NCBI GenBank assembly: GCA_947630865.1
Contig: CANRJE010000006.1
Coordinates: 1-28,828, forward strand
DNA length: 28,828 nt
Direction of reading: 5' to 3'
From: an uncultured Bacilli bacterium
Lineage (GTDB): Bacteria > Bacillota_I > Bacilli_A > RF39 > UBA660
Under the pieces are notes generated by a model. The model made no database searches. It saw only the letters and a list, made by a program, of their open reading frames with translations, and was not told the DNA's origin. Below are positions 1 through 7,544 of this stretch, piece after piece. Position 1 is the stretch's first letter. The number at the start of each line of letters is the position of its first letter. Made by a program: the position numbers and the translations under genes.

Positions 1-1
1 C

Positions 2-21
2 TAGGCGACATTTAGGCGACA
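2..21. repeat. short direct repeat TAGGCGACA x2
   Basis: The 9-base word TAGGCGACA occurs at 2-10 and again at 13-21, at the window edge in otherwise AT-rich non-coding sequence. It may be the edge of a longer repeat or the end of a gene outside the window. Nothing else is visible up to the NUDIX promoter. Confidence 0.4.
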
Positions 22-68
22 AATATATAAAACCTTGTTTAAGAAAAATAAAAGATATTTTAAATAAA

Positions 69-77
69 TGATATAAT
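69..77 (+). promoter_or_regulatory. extended -10 promoter upstream of NUDIX gene
   Basis: TGATATAAT (extended -10, TGn-TATAAT) lies about 115 bases before the NUDIX start. No good -35 is seen at the usual distance, as is common for extended -10 promoters. The roughly 100-base leader between it and the gene is AT-rich and shows no clear fold. Confidence 0.4.
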
Positions 78-193
78 GTCTTTATAAATGAACAAAAATA
101 TGATTTTATGAATAACATTAAAATAGAATTATTAATAATAAAAGATGTTATAAGTTAATAAATTTATCAGATAAGTTGTAGGTGATTAAAAAT

Positions 194-745
194 ATGAAAA
201 TAGATAAGAATAAAATAATTGCTATTATTAAAGATAGTGATGTTGGTTATCAAAATAAAGACTTAAATAATCCAGAAATTCGTTATGCAGCAAGAGGAAT
301 AGTTATTAATAAAGATGGTGATATAGCCGTATTTAATAAAAAGAAAAAGAATGAATATAAATTACCAGGTGGTGGAATTGAAGAACATGAAGATATATTA
401 GAAGCCTTAAAGAGAGAAATTTTAGAAGAGACAGGTTGTTTAGTTGAAATAGAAGACTTTTTAGGAATTACTATAGAAGAAAAGTCCTTGACAAACTTTA
501 AACAAATTTCTTATATATTTACATGTTTTGTTACAGAAGATACTAAAGTAACACATTTAACAGAGAAAGAAAAAAACGAAGGTGGTAGTTTAATTTTTGT
601 ATCTCCTAAGGAAGCATTTAATTTAATCAATGAATCGTTTAATAATTTAAAAGGGTCAGAATATGATAATTTATATCGTAGTTTATTCATGGTAAAACGC
701 GATGCTTTGATAGCTTCTTATTATTTAAATATGATAAAAAAATAA
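194..745 (+). CDS. NUDIX family hydrolase
   Basis: Predicted to hydrolyse a nucleoside diphosphate linked to another group (nucleotide clean-up or a nucleotide-sugar/cofactor substrate); the substrate cannot be told from sequence. The NUDIX box is complete at residues 60-82: G60-x5-E66-x7-R74-E75-I-L-E78-E79-T-G81-C, with E78/E79 as metal ligands. The preceding beta-strand (RYAARGIVINKDGDIAVF) and LPGGG are typical of MutT-like members. At 183 aa it is somewhat longer than minimal MutT proteins because of a helical C-terminal tail. An upstream in-frame GTG at 182 was not chosen because AGGTGA at 180-185 is the ribosome binding site for the ATG at 194. It is monocistronic as far as visible; the next intact gene starts about 290 bases away. 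Confidence 0.9.
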   Translation: MKIDKNKIIAIIKDSDVGYQNKDLNNPEIRYAARGIVINKDGDIAVFNKKKKNEYKLPGGGIEEHEDILEALKREILEETGCLVEIEDFLGITIEEKSLTNFKQISYIFTCFVTEDTKVTHLTEKEKNEGGSLIFVSPKEAFNLINESFNNLKGSEYDNLYRSLFMVKRDALIASYYLNMIKK

Positions 746-749
746 ATAG

Positions 750-875
750 TCAAACAACAAAAAAACAGGAGATTATTATCCCAAATATTTAATAACTTAT
801 GATATAAATAAGGAAACTGATTATAATGTAATAACAAAAATTAATATAGTCGATTGGTTATTAACGAAAGAATAA
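750..875 (+). pseudogene. possible remnant of a coding frame (no start codon)
   Basis: Between the NUDIX stop and the MATE promoter, one frame stays open for about 41 codons and ends in TAA. Its second half reads protein-like (KYLITYDINKETDYNVITKI). It has no ATG/GTG/TTG start, although CAGGAGA precedes it. It could be the 3' end of a lost gene or chance in AT-rich DNA. No family is recognised. Confidence 0.2.
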
Positions 876-901
876 AAAAATAAAAAAATGAAAAAAAGTG
901 T

Positions 902-930
902 TTGAAAAAAATTTTTAAATATTATACAAT
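902..930 (+). promoter_or_regulatory. sigma-A-type promoter of the MATE gene
   Basis: TTGAAA (902-907), 17 bases, TACAAT (925-930). Transcription would begin near 936-938, which makes the structured leader below the first transcribed sequence. Confidence 0.55.
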
Positions 931-951
931 TAATAGGTCGGCCACAGCTTT

Positions 952-999
952 ATGCGTATAAGAGCTAATATACTCTTATATGCTTATTTTTTGCAATAA
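952..999 (+). CDS. putative 15-codon leader peptide (MRIR start)
   Basis: A short frame ATG...TAA encodes MRIRANILLYAYFLQ and runs through the terminator hairpin in the MATE leader. The MRxR start resembles the (R/K)-x-(R/K) arrest motif at the beginning of macrolide-sensing leader peptides such as ErmDL (established for that family). A ribosome stalled on the first codons would cover the 5' arm of the hairpin (954-964) and prevent termination. Against it: only about 16 bases separate the inferred transcript start from the ATG, and no good Shine-Dalgarno sequence is present. It may be coincidence. Confidence 0.3.
   Translation: MRIRANILLYAYFLQ
954..992 (+). terminator. hairpin plus T-run in the MATE leader (attenuator terminator)
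   Basis: An 11-bp stem, GCGTATAAGAG (954-964) with CTCTTATATGC (973-983), contains one G-T pair and an 8-base loop and is followed by TTATTTTTT (984-992). It sits between the promoter and the ribosome binding site of the MATE gene, so it would act as a conditional terminator. Confidence 0.6.
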
Positions 1000-1037
1000 A
1001 AACTGTGAGTGATTAACCTAGAAGGAGGAAGAAAAAA

Positions 1038-3014
1038 ATGGAAAATCAAAACGACAATAAATATTTAGGACAAGAAAAAGTTTCTAAATTATTATTTAAA
1101 TTTTCTATTCCCTGTATTTTATCATTACTTATTAGTTCTCTATATAATATAGTTGATCAAATTTTTGTTGGGAATAGTAGTGTTGGTTATTTAGGAAATG
1201 CTGCAACAACAGTAGTGTATCCAATAACCATTATTGCTGTAGCATTTGCTTGGTGCTTCGGTGATGGAGCTGCAGCATATTTATCTTTATGTCAAGGAAG
1301 AAATGATACTAAAAATTCTCATAAATCAATTGGAAATAGTATATTAGTAACATTTGTAATAAGTATAATATTTATGATATTAGGTTACTTATTTATGGAT
1401 AAACTTTTATATGGATTTGGTGCAAGTAATATAACTATCAATTTGGCAAGAGATTATTTTAGAATAATCTTATTAGGAATACCATTTTATATGATTGCTA
1501 ATTCAGTTAATAGTGTAATTCGTGCTGATGGATCACCTAAATTCTCTATGGCTGCTACCTTGTTTGGAGCTATTTTAAATATAATACTAGATCCAATATT
1601 TATTTTTGGTTTTAAATGGGGAATTGCAGGAGCAGCTTGGGCTACTATTATAGGTCAAATTGCTTCATTCATTATTTCAGTAATTTACTTCTTTAGAACA
1701 AAAACTTTTAAACTAAATAGAGATAGTTTTAGAATGGATTTTGAAATTTTTAGTAATGTAATTAAACTTGGAGTATCAACATTTATTACACAAATGTCAA
1801 TTGTTATTATTTCATTAGTTTGCAATATTATGTTAGCAAAATATGGTGCATTAAGCAAATATGGTGCTGATATACCTATTGCAACAATAGGTATATGTAT
1901 GAAGGTATTTAGTATTGTAATAAATATTGTAGTAGGAATTGTTTTAGGAGCACAACCAATACTTGGATATAATTATGGAGCTAAGAAATATGATAGAGTT
2001 AAAGATACATTTAAGTTAGTTTTAATTTCATCTATTATAGTAGGAATTTTAGCAACTGTTGTTTTTGAATTGTATCCTGAAATAGTTATTAAAATGTTTG
2101 GTACATCTGATAATCTTTATATGGAATTTGCTATAAAAACATTTAGAATTTTTCTAATGTTCATAACTTTTACTTGCTTAATAAAGGTAATTTCTATATT
2201 CTTTCAAGCAGTAGGAGAACCTTTAAAATCAGCAGTTGTATCTTTATGTCGTGATATTGTCTTTTTTGTACCATTAGTTATAATATTACCTAAATTCTTT
2301 GGAGTAACAGGACCATTATTGGCTGCCCCAATAGCAGATTTTGTTGGAATATTAATATCAGGAATTTTAACAATATTATTCTTTAAAAAATTATCTAATA
2401 TAAAAGTTACTGACAAAGAACAAGTCGTTATAAAATCATCAAAACCTGGTGTAATTATAACGATTTCAAGAGAACATGGATCATCTGGTAAACATATTGG
2501 TGAAATAATTGCTAAAAAACTTAATATTCCATATTATTATAAAGAATTAACAGCTTTAGCAGCCAAAGAAAGCGGTTTAGATAAAGAATTTGTTTCTAAA
2601 ATTAATTCTACTAATGATGTATGGCACGATTTGTATTTAACAACATCACCTGTAAAATATGCTATTAAGGCACAAGATAAAATTATTAGTAAAATAGCTG
2701 AACATGGTTCTTGTGTAATAGTAGGTCGTGCTGCTGATTATGTATTAAAAGATAATAAAAATTTAGTAAGAATATTTATTTATGCTAATGAAAAATACAA
2801 AGTAAAGAATTTAAAAAAGATGTATGGAGATTCCGAAAAAGATGCAATAAAAAATATGAATAAATCCGATAAGAACAGAGCATCTTATTATAAATTAATT
2901 TCAGGTAAAACATGGGGAAGTTATAAAAACTATGATTTACTTATAGATTCTTCAATTGGTGTAGATGAAACAGCTAATGCAATAATAGAATATATAAAAA
3001 ATATTAAAAGATAA
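1038..3014 (+). CDS. MATE family efflux transporter fused to a cytidylate-kinase-like domain
   Basis: Residues 1 to about 455 form a multi-pass MATE antiporter (cation-coupled export of drugs or metabolites), with the typical N-terminal FSIPCILSLLISSLYNIVDQ and repeated hydrophobic segments consistent with 12 helices. From about residue 471 a cytosolic cytidylate_kin_2-like domain begins: VIITISREHGSSGK carries a P-loop-like G-S-S-G-K, and VGRAADYVL and the C-terminal YDLLIDSS follow as in that family. Usual MATE proteins are about 450 aa, so about 190 aa are added. The kinase-like part may sense or modify a nucleotide, but its role is unknown. The start is set by GAAGGAGG 9-10 bases upstream. 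The leader suggests attenuation control. A terminator follows the stop. Confidence 0.92.
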   Translation: MENQNDNKYLGQEKVSKLLFKFSIPCILSLLISSLYNIVDQIFVGNSSVGYLGNAATTVVYPITIIAVAFAWCFGDGAAAYLSLCQGRNDTKNSHKSIGNSILVTFVISIIFMILGYLFMDKLLYGFGASNITINLARDYFRIILLGIPFYMIANSVNSVIRADGSPKFSMAATLFGAILNIILDPIFIFGFKWGIAGAAWATIIGQIASFIISVIYFFRTKTFKLNRDSFRMDFEIFSNVIKLGVSTFITQMSIVIISLVCNIMLAKYGALSKYGADIPIATIGICMKVFSIVINIVVGIVLGAQPILGYNYGAKKYDRVKDTFKLVLISSIIVGILATVVFELYPEIVIKMFGTSDNLYMEFAIKTFRIFLMFITFTCLIKVISIFFQAVGEPLKSAVVSLCRDIVFFVPLVIILPKFFGVTGPLLAAPIADFVGILISGILTILFFKKLSNIKVTDKEQVVIKSSKPGVIITISREHGSSGKHIGEIIAKKLNIPYYYKELTALAAKESGLDKEFVSKINSTNDVWHDLYLTTSPVKYAIKAQDKIISKIAEHGSCVIVGRAADYVLKDNKNLVRIFIYANEKYKVKNLKKMYGDSEKDAIKNMNKSDKNRASYYKLISGKTWGSYKNYDLLIDSSIGVDETANAIIEYIKNIKR

Positions 3015-3029
3015 TAGAATTTTATGAAT

Positions 3030-3059
3030 AAGATTATCAATAAAATGGTAATCTTTTTG
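3030..3059 (+). terminator. terminator of the MATE gene
   Basis: AGATTATC (3031-3038) pairs with GGTAATCT (3047-3054), followed by a T-run (3054-3058), 16 bases after the MATE stop. Confidence 0.7.
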
Positions 3060-3092
3060 TTAAAATAAAAAGATGGTATACGTAATTTAAAT

Positions 3093-3135
3093 AAATAAAA
3101 TAGAATTAAGATAAACTCTCAATTCTATTTTATTT
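3093..3135. terminator. A/T-rich inverted repeat, likely bidirectional terminator
   Basis: A perfect 15-bp inverted repeat (3093-3107 with 3121-3135, 13-base loop) lies between the convergent MATE and minus-strand genes and overlaps the minus-strand stop codon. It is AT-rich with moderate T-runs on each side. It probably ends the minus-strand transcript. Confidence 0.55.
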
Positions 3136-3904
3136 TAGAATATTCAATTTGAATCAAATATGGTTTATAAATATCATCATCAACACTTTTTAATTTATAA
3201 GTTGCAATTCCTTCACCAATTTTTTTAATCCAATAACTTCTGTCATAATTATCAAAATATACTAAAATCTCTCCAGTTGAAGTATCATATTTTACATTAC
3301 TTACTCGATAATTTTCAAAACTAAATTCAGTTGCAATAACAGTAGCAACATATTTATCATCATCTTTATTTAAACCAAAAATATTCCATGGTTGACCTTC
3401 TTTTGGCTCTTCTTCTTTTTCTAATTCCTTAAGTGTATAATTTTCTAAATTCAAATATTCTTTTAAAAGTTTATTAACTTCTGAATCGAACATTTCTTTT
3501 TGATTTTCTGAAGAATCTCCATTTTTCCATATATATCTCCAAATAAACATACTAATTTCCTTATCAGTTAAATTTGATACTTTATATGAAGTGAAAGCAC
3601 CATTTTCGTAATGTATTGGCATATTTTGTATGTAATCTTCAAACCAAAGCTTTATACCAAAATCATCATATTTATTTAAGCCCATTGATTTACCTAATTC
3701 TGTTAAATTGCTACTTTCGTTATTATTTTCTATATTATTGTTTTCTTTATTTGTCTCTATATTATTGTTTTTTTCTTGTTCATTTTGTTTATCTTTTTTT
3801 GAAAAATTATCATAAATAATATATGCTAATGATAATCCTAATAGTATAATTAAAATAACTATTAATATATTTTTTCCTAATCCTTTATTTTTTGTTTCTT
3901 CCAT
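3125..3904 (-). CDS. single-pass membrane protein of unknown function
   Basis: 259 aa. One N-terminal transmembrane helix (about residues 13-32, NILIVILIILLGLSLAYIIY) is preceded by charged residues. A low-complexity Lys/Glu/Asn stalk (about 35-70) follows, then a domain of about 190 residues predicted to lie outside the membrane. That domain is rich in aromatic and acidic residues (TDKEISMFIWRYIWKNGDSS; DTSTGEILVYFDNYDRSYWI). There is no lipobox Cys and no known catalytic motif. The start is supported by AGGAGA just upstream on the minus strand. It stands alone between a convergent and a divergent neighbour. The family is not recognised; the topology is confident, the function is not. Confidence 0.8.
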   Translation of the reverse strand: MEETKNKGLGKNILIVILIILLGLSLAYIIYDNFSKKDKQNEQEKNNNIETNKENNNIENNNESSNLTELGKSMGLNKYDDFGIKLWFEDYIQNMPIHYENGAFTSYKVSNLTDKEISMFIWRYIWKNGDSSENQKEMFDSEVNKLLKEYLNLENYTLKELEKEEEPKEGQPWNIFGLNKDDDKYVATVIATEFSFENYRVSNVKYDTSTGEILVYFDNYDRSYWIKKIGEGIATYKLKSVDDDIYKPYLIQIEYSKIK

Positions 3905-4110
3905 AAAATTCTCCTATAATGTAATGATATAATACTTAAATTTTAATTGCAATATTTAAAAATTAAAAAAAAGTTACTTGACGTCTATTAAATCTTTTTT
4001 CTGTTTGATTAAGTTTTTATTACTTTTATTAAATGTTTTATTATGATAATTTTATTTATTCTTTATAAAATAAAAAAAATATACTTAAAAAATAATTTTT
4101 CTTTATATAT

Positions 4111-4146
4111 TTTTATAGTATTTCCATATTTATAATTTTATAGTAT
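4111..4146. repeat. 11-base direct repeat overlapping a promoter
   Basis: TTTTATAGTAT occurs at 4111-4121 and 4136-4146, 25 bases apart. The second copy overlaps the -10 box of the distal ABC promoter and the first ends at its -35. It could be an operator for a regulator, or chance in AT-rich DNA. Confidence 0.3.
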
Positions 4147-4149
4147 AAT
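4121..4149 (+). promoter_or_regulatory. candidate distal promoter of the ABC transporter
   Basis: TTTCCA (4121-4126), 17 bases, TATAAT (4144-4149). It would give a leader of about 125 bases. The -10 is perfect and the -35 moderate. Confidence 0.35.
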
Positions 4150-4229
4150 ATATAAATAAAGTAGAACAAAATAGAATAATTAAGAATAAATTATCATAGA
4201 GTTATTTTATGAGTTTTGTAAAAATAAAA

Positions 4230-4258
4230 TTGTCAAATAAAAAAAATAGTGTTATTAT
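4230..4258 (+). promoter_or_regulatory. proximal promoter of the ABC transporter
   Basis: TTGTCA (4230-4235), 17 bases, TATTAT (4253-4258). Transcription would start just before the ribosome binding site GGAGGTG, giving a very short leader. Confidence 0.5.
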
Positions 4259-4279
4259 TATAAGACTGGAGGTGTCCAA

Positions 4280-7200
4280 ATGTTAGAAATAAAAAACATA
4301 AGAAAAGAATACAATACTGATGGTTTCAAGCAAAAAGCATTAGATGGAGTTAGTGTTAACTTTAGAAAATGCGAATTTGCTAGTATTCTTGGACCATCTG
4401 GTAGTGGAAAAACAACTTTTTTAAATATTATAGGTGGCTTGGATCAATATGATTCAGGAGATTTAATTATCAATGAAACAAGTACCAAAAAATATAAAGA
4501 TTCTGATTGGGATAGTTACAGAAATCATCGAATTGGCTTTGTTTTTCAAAGTTATAATTTAATATCACATCAATCAGTTTTAGCTAATGTTAAACTTGCT
4601 TTGACTTTATCAGGAATTTCTAAAAAAGAAGCAACTGAAAGAGCTAAAAAGGCTTTAAAAGAAGTTGGACTTTTAGAACATATGAACAAAAGACCAAATC
4701 AATTATCTGGTGGACAAATGCAGAGAGTTGCAATAGCACGTGCTTTAGTTAATGACCCAGAAATAATATTAGCTGATGAACCAACAGGTGCTCTTGATAG
4801 TGAAACTAGTATTCAAATTATGGACGTTCTTAAAAGAATTGCCAAGAATAAATTAGTAATTATGGTTACACATAATCCAGAACTTGCCGAAGAATATTCA
4901 ACACGTATTATCAATTTAAAAGATGGAAAAATTATATCAGATACAAATCCTTATGATGGAAAAATTGATACTAAAGAAGATATAGAAGTAAGTCAAAAGA
5001 AGAAAAATAAAACTAAGATGCATTTTTTAACAGCTTTAGGATTATCATTCAATAATTTAATGACTAAAAAAGCAAGAACAATTTTAGTTGCTTTAGCAGG
5101 TTCTATTGGAATAATAGGTATTGCTTTAATCATGTCTGTTTCAACAGGATTTCAAAACTATGTTGATTCAATTCAGGAAGAGACTTTAACTTCTTATCCA
5201 TTAAGTATTATGCAAGAATCTGGTGATTTAACTAGTTTAATTTTAGCTATGCAATCAGGTAGTAAAGAAAATAAAGATTCAAATGAAGTTGTTGAACAAC
5301 AATATATTACTTCAATGGTATCAAGTGTTACAACTAATGATTTAAAAAGTTTTAAAAATTATTTAGAGAATAACTACAGTAAAGTAAAAAATGACATTTC
5401 TAATATTAAATATTCATATAGTATTCAACCTAATATTTATACAATTGATGCTACAAAAAAATTAGCTAAATTAAATCCAAGTAGTTTATTTTCATCAATT
5501 ATGGGTTCTAGTACCCTTATATCTGCATCATCTTTTTCATCAGTTTATTCAGAAATGGTTGATGATACTAAAGATATTGAAAATCAATATGAAGTTTTGA
5601 GAGGAAGATATCCAAAAAATTATGATGAAGTAATTATAGTCTTATCATCAAAAAATGAGATATCAGATTTACTTGTTTATTCTTTAGGACTCAGAGATAA
5701 TGATGAATTAAATAAAATGATAACTAATCTTATGAATGGAGAGACAAATAATATCAATAATGAACCTTTAGTATTTACATATGATGACTTAATGAAAGTT
5801 GATTTAAGAGTTATTATGCCAACGGACCTTTATAAATATAATTCTAAGTACGATATATATGAAGATATGAGTGAAAATAAAAATGTTATGCAAGAGTTAT
5901 ATGATAAAGCTTTAAAATTAAAAATTGTAGGTATTGTTGCACCTAAAGAGGGTGGAATGACATCTATGGCTTTAAATCCTGGTATTAATTATACATCTGC
6001 TCTTACTAAACATATAATTGATTATAGTAAAAATCAAGAGATTGTAAAGAAACAAATAGCAAATACAGAAGTTGATGTATTCTCTGGTAAAAAATTTACT
6101 GATAAAAATAACAATTTTGATTTTGATTTTGCTGATTTAATTGAAGTTGATAAAAATGCTCTTCAAAGTGCTTTCAACATTAATATTGATACTAAAACTA
6201 TTGAAAAACAAACAGCCGGATATATGCAAGAAATAACTGATGCTATAACTACTGATACAACTCCTGCTACTAAATTATTTAGTGATAACTTAAATGAATT
6301 TTCCAAAGGAGTATTCGATTCTATTTCTTCAGAATTTACAAAAAATGATGTTGATAAAATTATAGATACTTATTTAAGTAGTAAAGATGTTTCCAATAAA
6401 CTTAGTGAAATGGAGAAAAAATATGTTATTCCAAAAGATACATTTAAAACTACTTATACGGGTTTATTAAAAGCCTTATTAGAAGCTTATATAAATGGTT
6501 ATAATCAATATATGAAACTAACTAATCCAGAATATGAAATAGATTCTGAAAATCCAAAGGCTAGTATTATTCCTGAAATTTTAAATACTGTAACCGATTC
6601 ATACTTAAAAAGTGCAGCAATTATTGGAACTACTGAAAAAATGGGTAGTGTAATGACTGAAACGTTAATGAAAAAAACAATTTTAACAAAAGTAGGGGAA
6701 TTAACAACAAACTTTACCAAATCCTTTGCAACTTCTTTTAATGTAGATGAAAAGAAAATAACTTCTGCTTTTAAATTAAAATATACTGAAGAAGAATTAA
6801 CAAGAATAATATCAGCTATGATGGCTCCTACTGAAGCAAGTCAAAAGACTAATTTAGTATCCCTTGGTTATCAAGATTTAAATGATCCAACTGCTATATC
6901 TTTCTATTTTAATAGTTTTGATGGTAAGGAAGATTTTATTAAATTTTTAGATAATTATAATGATACAGTAGATGAAGAAAAGAAGATTAATTATACTGAT
7001 GCAACTGGTATTTTAATGGATTCTGTTAAAACAATTGTTAATGCTGTAAGTTATGTTTTAATAGCTTTTGTCTCTATTTCATTAGTAGTTTCTAGTATCA
7101 TGATAGGGGTTATCACTTATATTTCCGTTTATGAAAGAACGAAAGAAATTGGTATTTTAAGAGCAATTGGTGCATCAAAGAGAAATGTATCTTCCATCTT

Positions 7201-7450
7201 TAATGCTGAAACATTTATAATTGGTTTATTGTCTGGTTTACTTGGAATTGGTATATCGTATTCTTTGATACCAGTTATCAATACAGTTTTACACCACTTT
7301 ACAGGTGATATTCCATTATCGGCAGCACTTGCTCCAAATAGGGCTTTTATTCTAGTAATATTAAGTATTATTTTAACATTAATTGGTGGTTTAATTCCAG
7401 CGAGAGCAGCTTCTAAAAAAGACCCAGTTGAAGCATTAAGAAGTGAATAA
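4280..7450 (+). CDS. ABC transporter, ATPase fused to FtsX-type permease (MacB/LolCDE-like)
   Basis: A 1056-aa single-chain half-transporter. The ATPase occupies residues 1 to about 225: Walker A GPSGSGKTT (38-46), Q90, signature LSGGQ (142-146), Walker B ending D166-E167, and H198. The permease has TM1 at about 267-288, then a very large extracytoplasmic region (about 290-920), then three TM helices (about 923-950, 972-998, 1020-1042) with the FtsX signature ERTKEIGILRAIGASKRNV between TM2 and TM3. It ends in ARAASKKDPVEALR, as in MacB/LolC permeases. Such proteins act mechanically across the membrane, exporting or extracting peptides, lipoproteins or antimicrobials rather than importing solutes. 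The external domain of about 630 aa is larger than usual for MacB and likely binds the substrate. It is monocistronic with its own promoter, strong GGAGGTG and terminator. The substrate is unknown. Confidence 0.93.
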   Translation: MLEIKNIRKEYNTDGFKQKALDGVSVNFRKCEFASILGPSGSGKTTFLNIIGGLDQYDSGDLIINETSTKKYKDSDWDSYRNHRIGFVFQSYNLISHQSVLANVKLALTLSGISKKEATERAKKALKEVGLLEHMNKRPNQLSGGQMQRVAIARALVNDPEIILADEPTGALDSETSIQIMDVLKRIAKNKLVIMVTHNPELAEEYSTRIINLKDGKIISDTNPYDGKIDTKEDIEVSQKKKNKTKMHFLTALGLSFNNLMTKKARTILVALAGSIGIIGIALIMSVSTGFQNYVDSIQEETLTSYPLSIMQESGDLTSLILAMQSGSKENKDSNEVVEQQYITSMVSSVTTNDLKSFKNYLENNYSKVKNDISNIKYSYSIQPNIYTIDATKKLAKLNPSSLFSSIMGSSTLISASSFSSVYSEMVDDTKDIENQYEVLRGRYPKNYDEVIIVLSSKNEISDLLVYSLGLRDNDELNKMITNLMNGETNNINNEPLVFTYDDLMKVDLRVIMPTDLYKYNSKYDIYEDMSENKNVMQELYDKALKLKIVGIVAPKEGGMTSMALNPGINYTSALTKHIIDYSKNQEIVKKQIANTEVDVFSGKKFTDKNNNFDFDFADLIEVDKNALQSAFNINIDTKTIEKQTAGYMQEITDAITTDTTPATKLFSDNLNEFSKGVFDSISSEFTKNDVDKIIDTYLSSKDVSNKLSEMEKKYVIPKDTFKTTYTGLLKALLEAYINGYNQYMKLTNPEYEIDSENPKASIIPEILNTVTDSYLKSAAIIGTTEKMGSVMTETLMKKTILTKVGELTTNFTKSFATSFNVDEKKITSAFKLKYTEEELTRIISAMMAPTEASQKTNLVSLGYQDLNDPTAISFYFNSFDGKEDFIKFLDNYNDTVDEEKKINYTDATGILMDSVKTIVNAVSYVLIAFVSISLVVSSIMIGVITYISVYERTKEIGILRAIGASKRNVSSIFNAETFIIGLLSGLLGIGISYSLIPVINTVLHHFTGDIPLSAALAPNRAFILVILSIILTLIGGLIPARAASKKDPVEALRSE

Positions 7451-7454
7451 AATT

Positions 7455-7486
7455 AAAACTTTAGGATTTTGGTTCTAAAGTTTTTT
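7455..7486 (+). terminator. terminator of the ABC transporter gene
   Basis: A 10-bp stem (7455-7464 with 7475-7484, core CTTTAG/CTAAAG) merges into a T-run (7481-7486), four bases after the stop. Confidence 0.85.
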
Positions 7487-7515
7487 ATAATTAAGAAATA
7501 TATTATCAAGATTAA

Positions 7516-7524
7516 TGTTATAAT
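7516..7524 (+). promoter_or_regulatory. extended -10 promoter of the PepSY protein
   Basis: TGTTATAAT (TGn-TATAAT) lies 20 bases before the start codon. No convincing -35 is present. Confidence 0.5.
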
Positions 7525-7544
7525 AGATATGAAAGGATTTGTTT

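Larger units (their letters stand above)
934..1020 (+). promoter_or_regulatory. structured leader RNA (candidate attenuator or riboswitch) of the MATE gene
   Basis: TAGGT (934-938) can pair with ACCTA (1016-1020), and CACAG (943-947) with CTGTG (1003-1007). These enclose the strong hairpin at 954-983 and a T-rich stretch. A strong ribosome binding site (GAAGGAGG, 1021-1028) follows directly. I checked it by eye against riboswitch classes I know (TPP, SAM-I, purine, THF, preQ1, guanidine, c-di-GMP, fluoride, ZTP, cobalamin) and found no match. The terminator-like hairpin and the small frame inside it favour translation-coupled attenuation, as known for several antibiotic-efflux and ABC-F genes. 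The function is inferred. Confidence 0.45.
3905..4279. other. 375-base divergent intergenic region
   Basis: Very AT-rich spacer between the divergent minus-strand membrane protein and the ABC transporter. It should hold promoters for both; two candidates for the ABC gene and a direct repeat are listed separately. No clear minus-strand -35/-10 pair with good spacing was found. No small gene is supported. Confidence 0.5.

Noticed and set aside
934..1020. Known riboswitch (purine, THF, preQ1, guanidine, c-di-GMP) before the MATE gene
   Set aside because: None of the conserved core words of these classes is present; left as an unnamed structured leader.
2204..2416. Minus-strand open frame inside the MATE gene
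   Set aside because: It lies antisense within a well-supported gene, has no ribosome binding site and no protein-like features. The same applies to the other antisense frames in the ABC, PD-(D/E)XK, polC and pheT genes.
3616..3819. Plus-strand open frame (67 aa) opposite the 259-aa membrane protein
   Set aside because: Its Tyr/Leu/Phe-rich content is the reverse of the Asn/Lys/Glu-rich stalk of the real gene; no ribosome binding site.
3961..4010. TTGACG at about 3979 as a promoter -35
   Set aside because: No acceptable -10 box follows at 16-18 bases, and no gene starts nearby on that strand.
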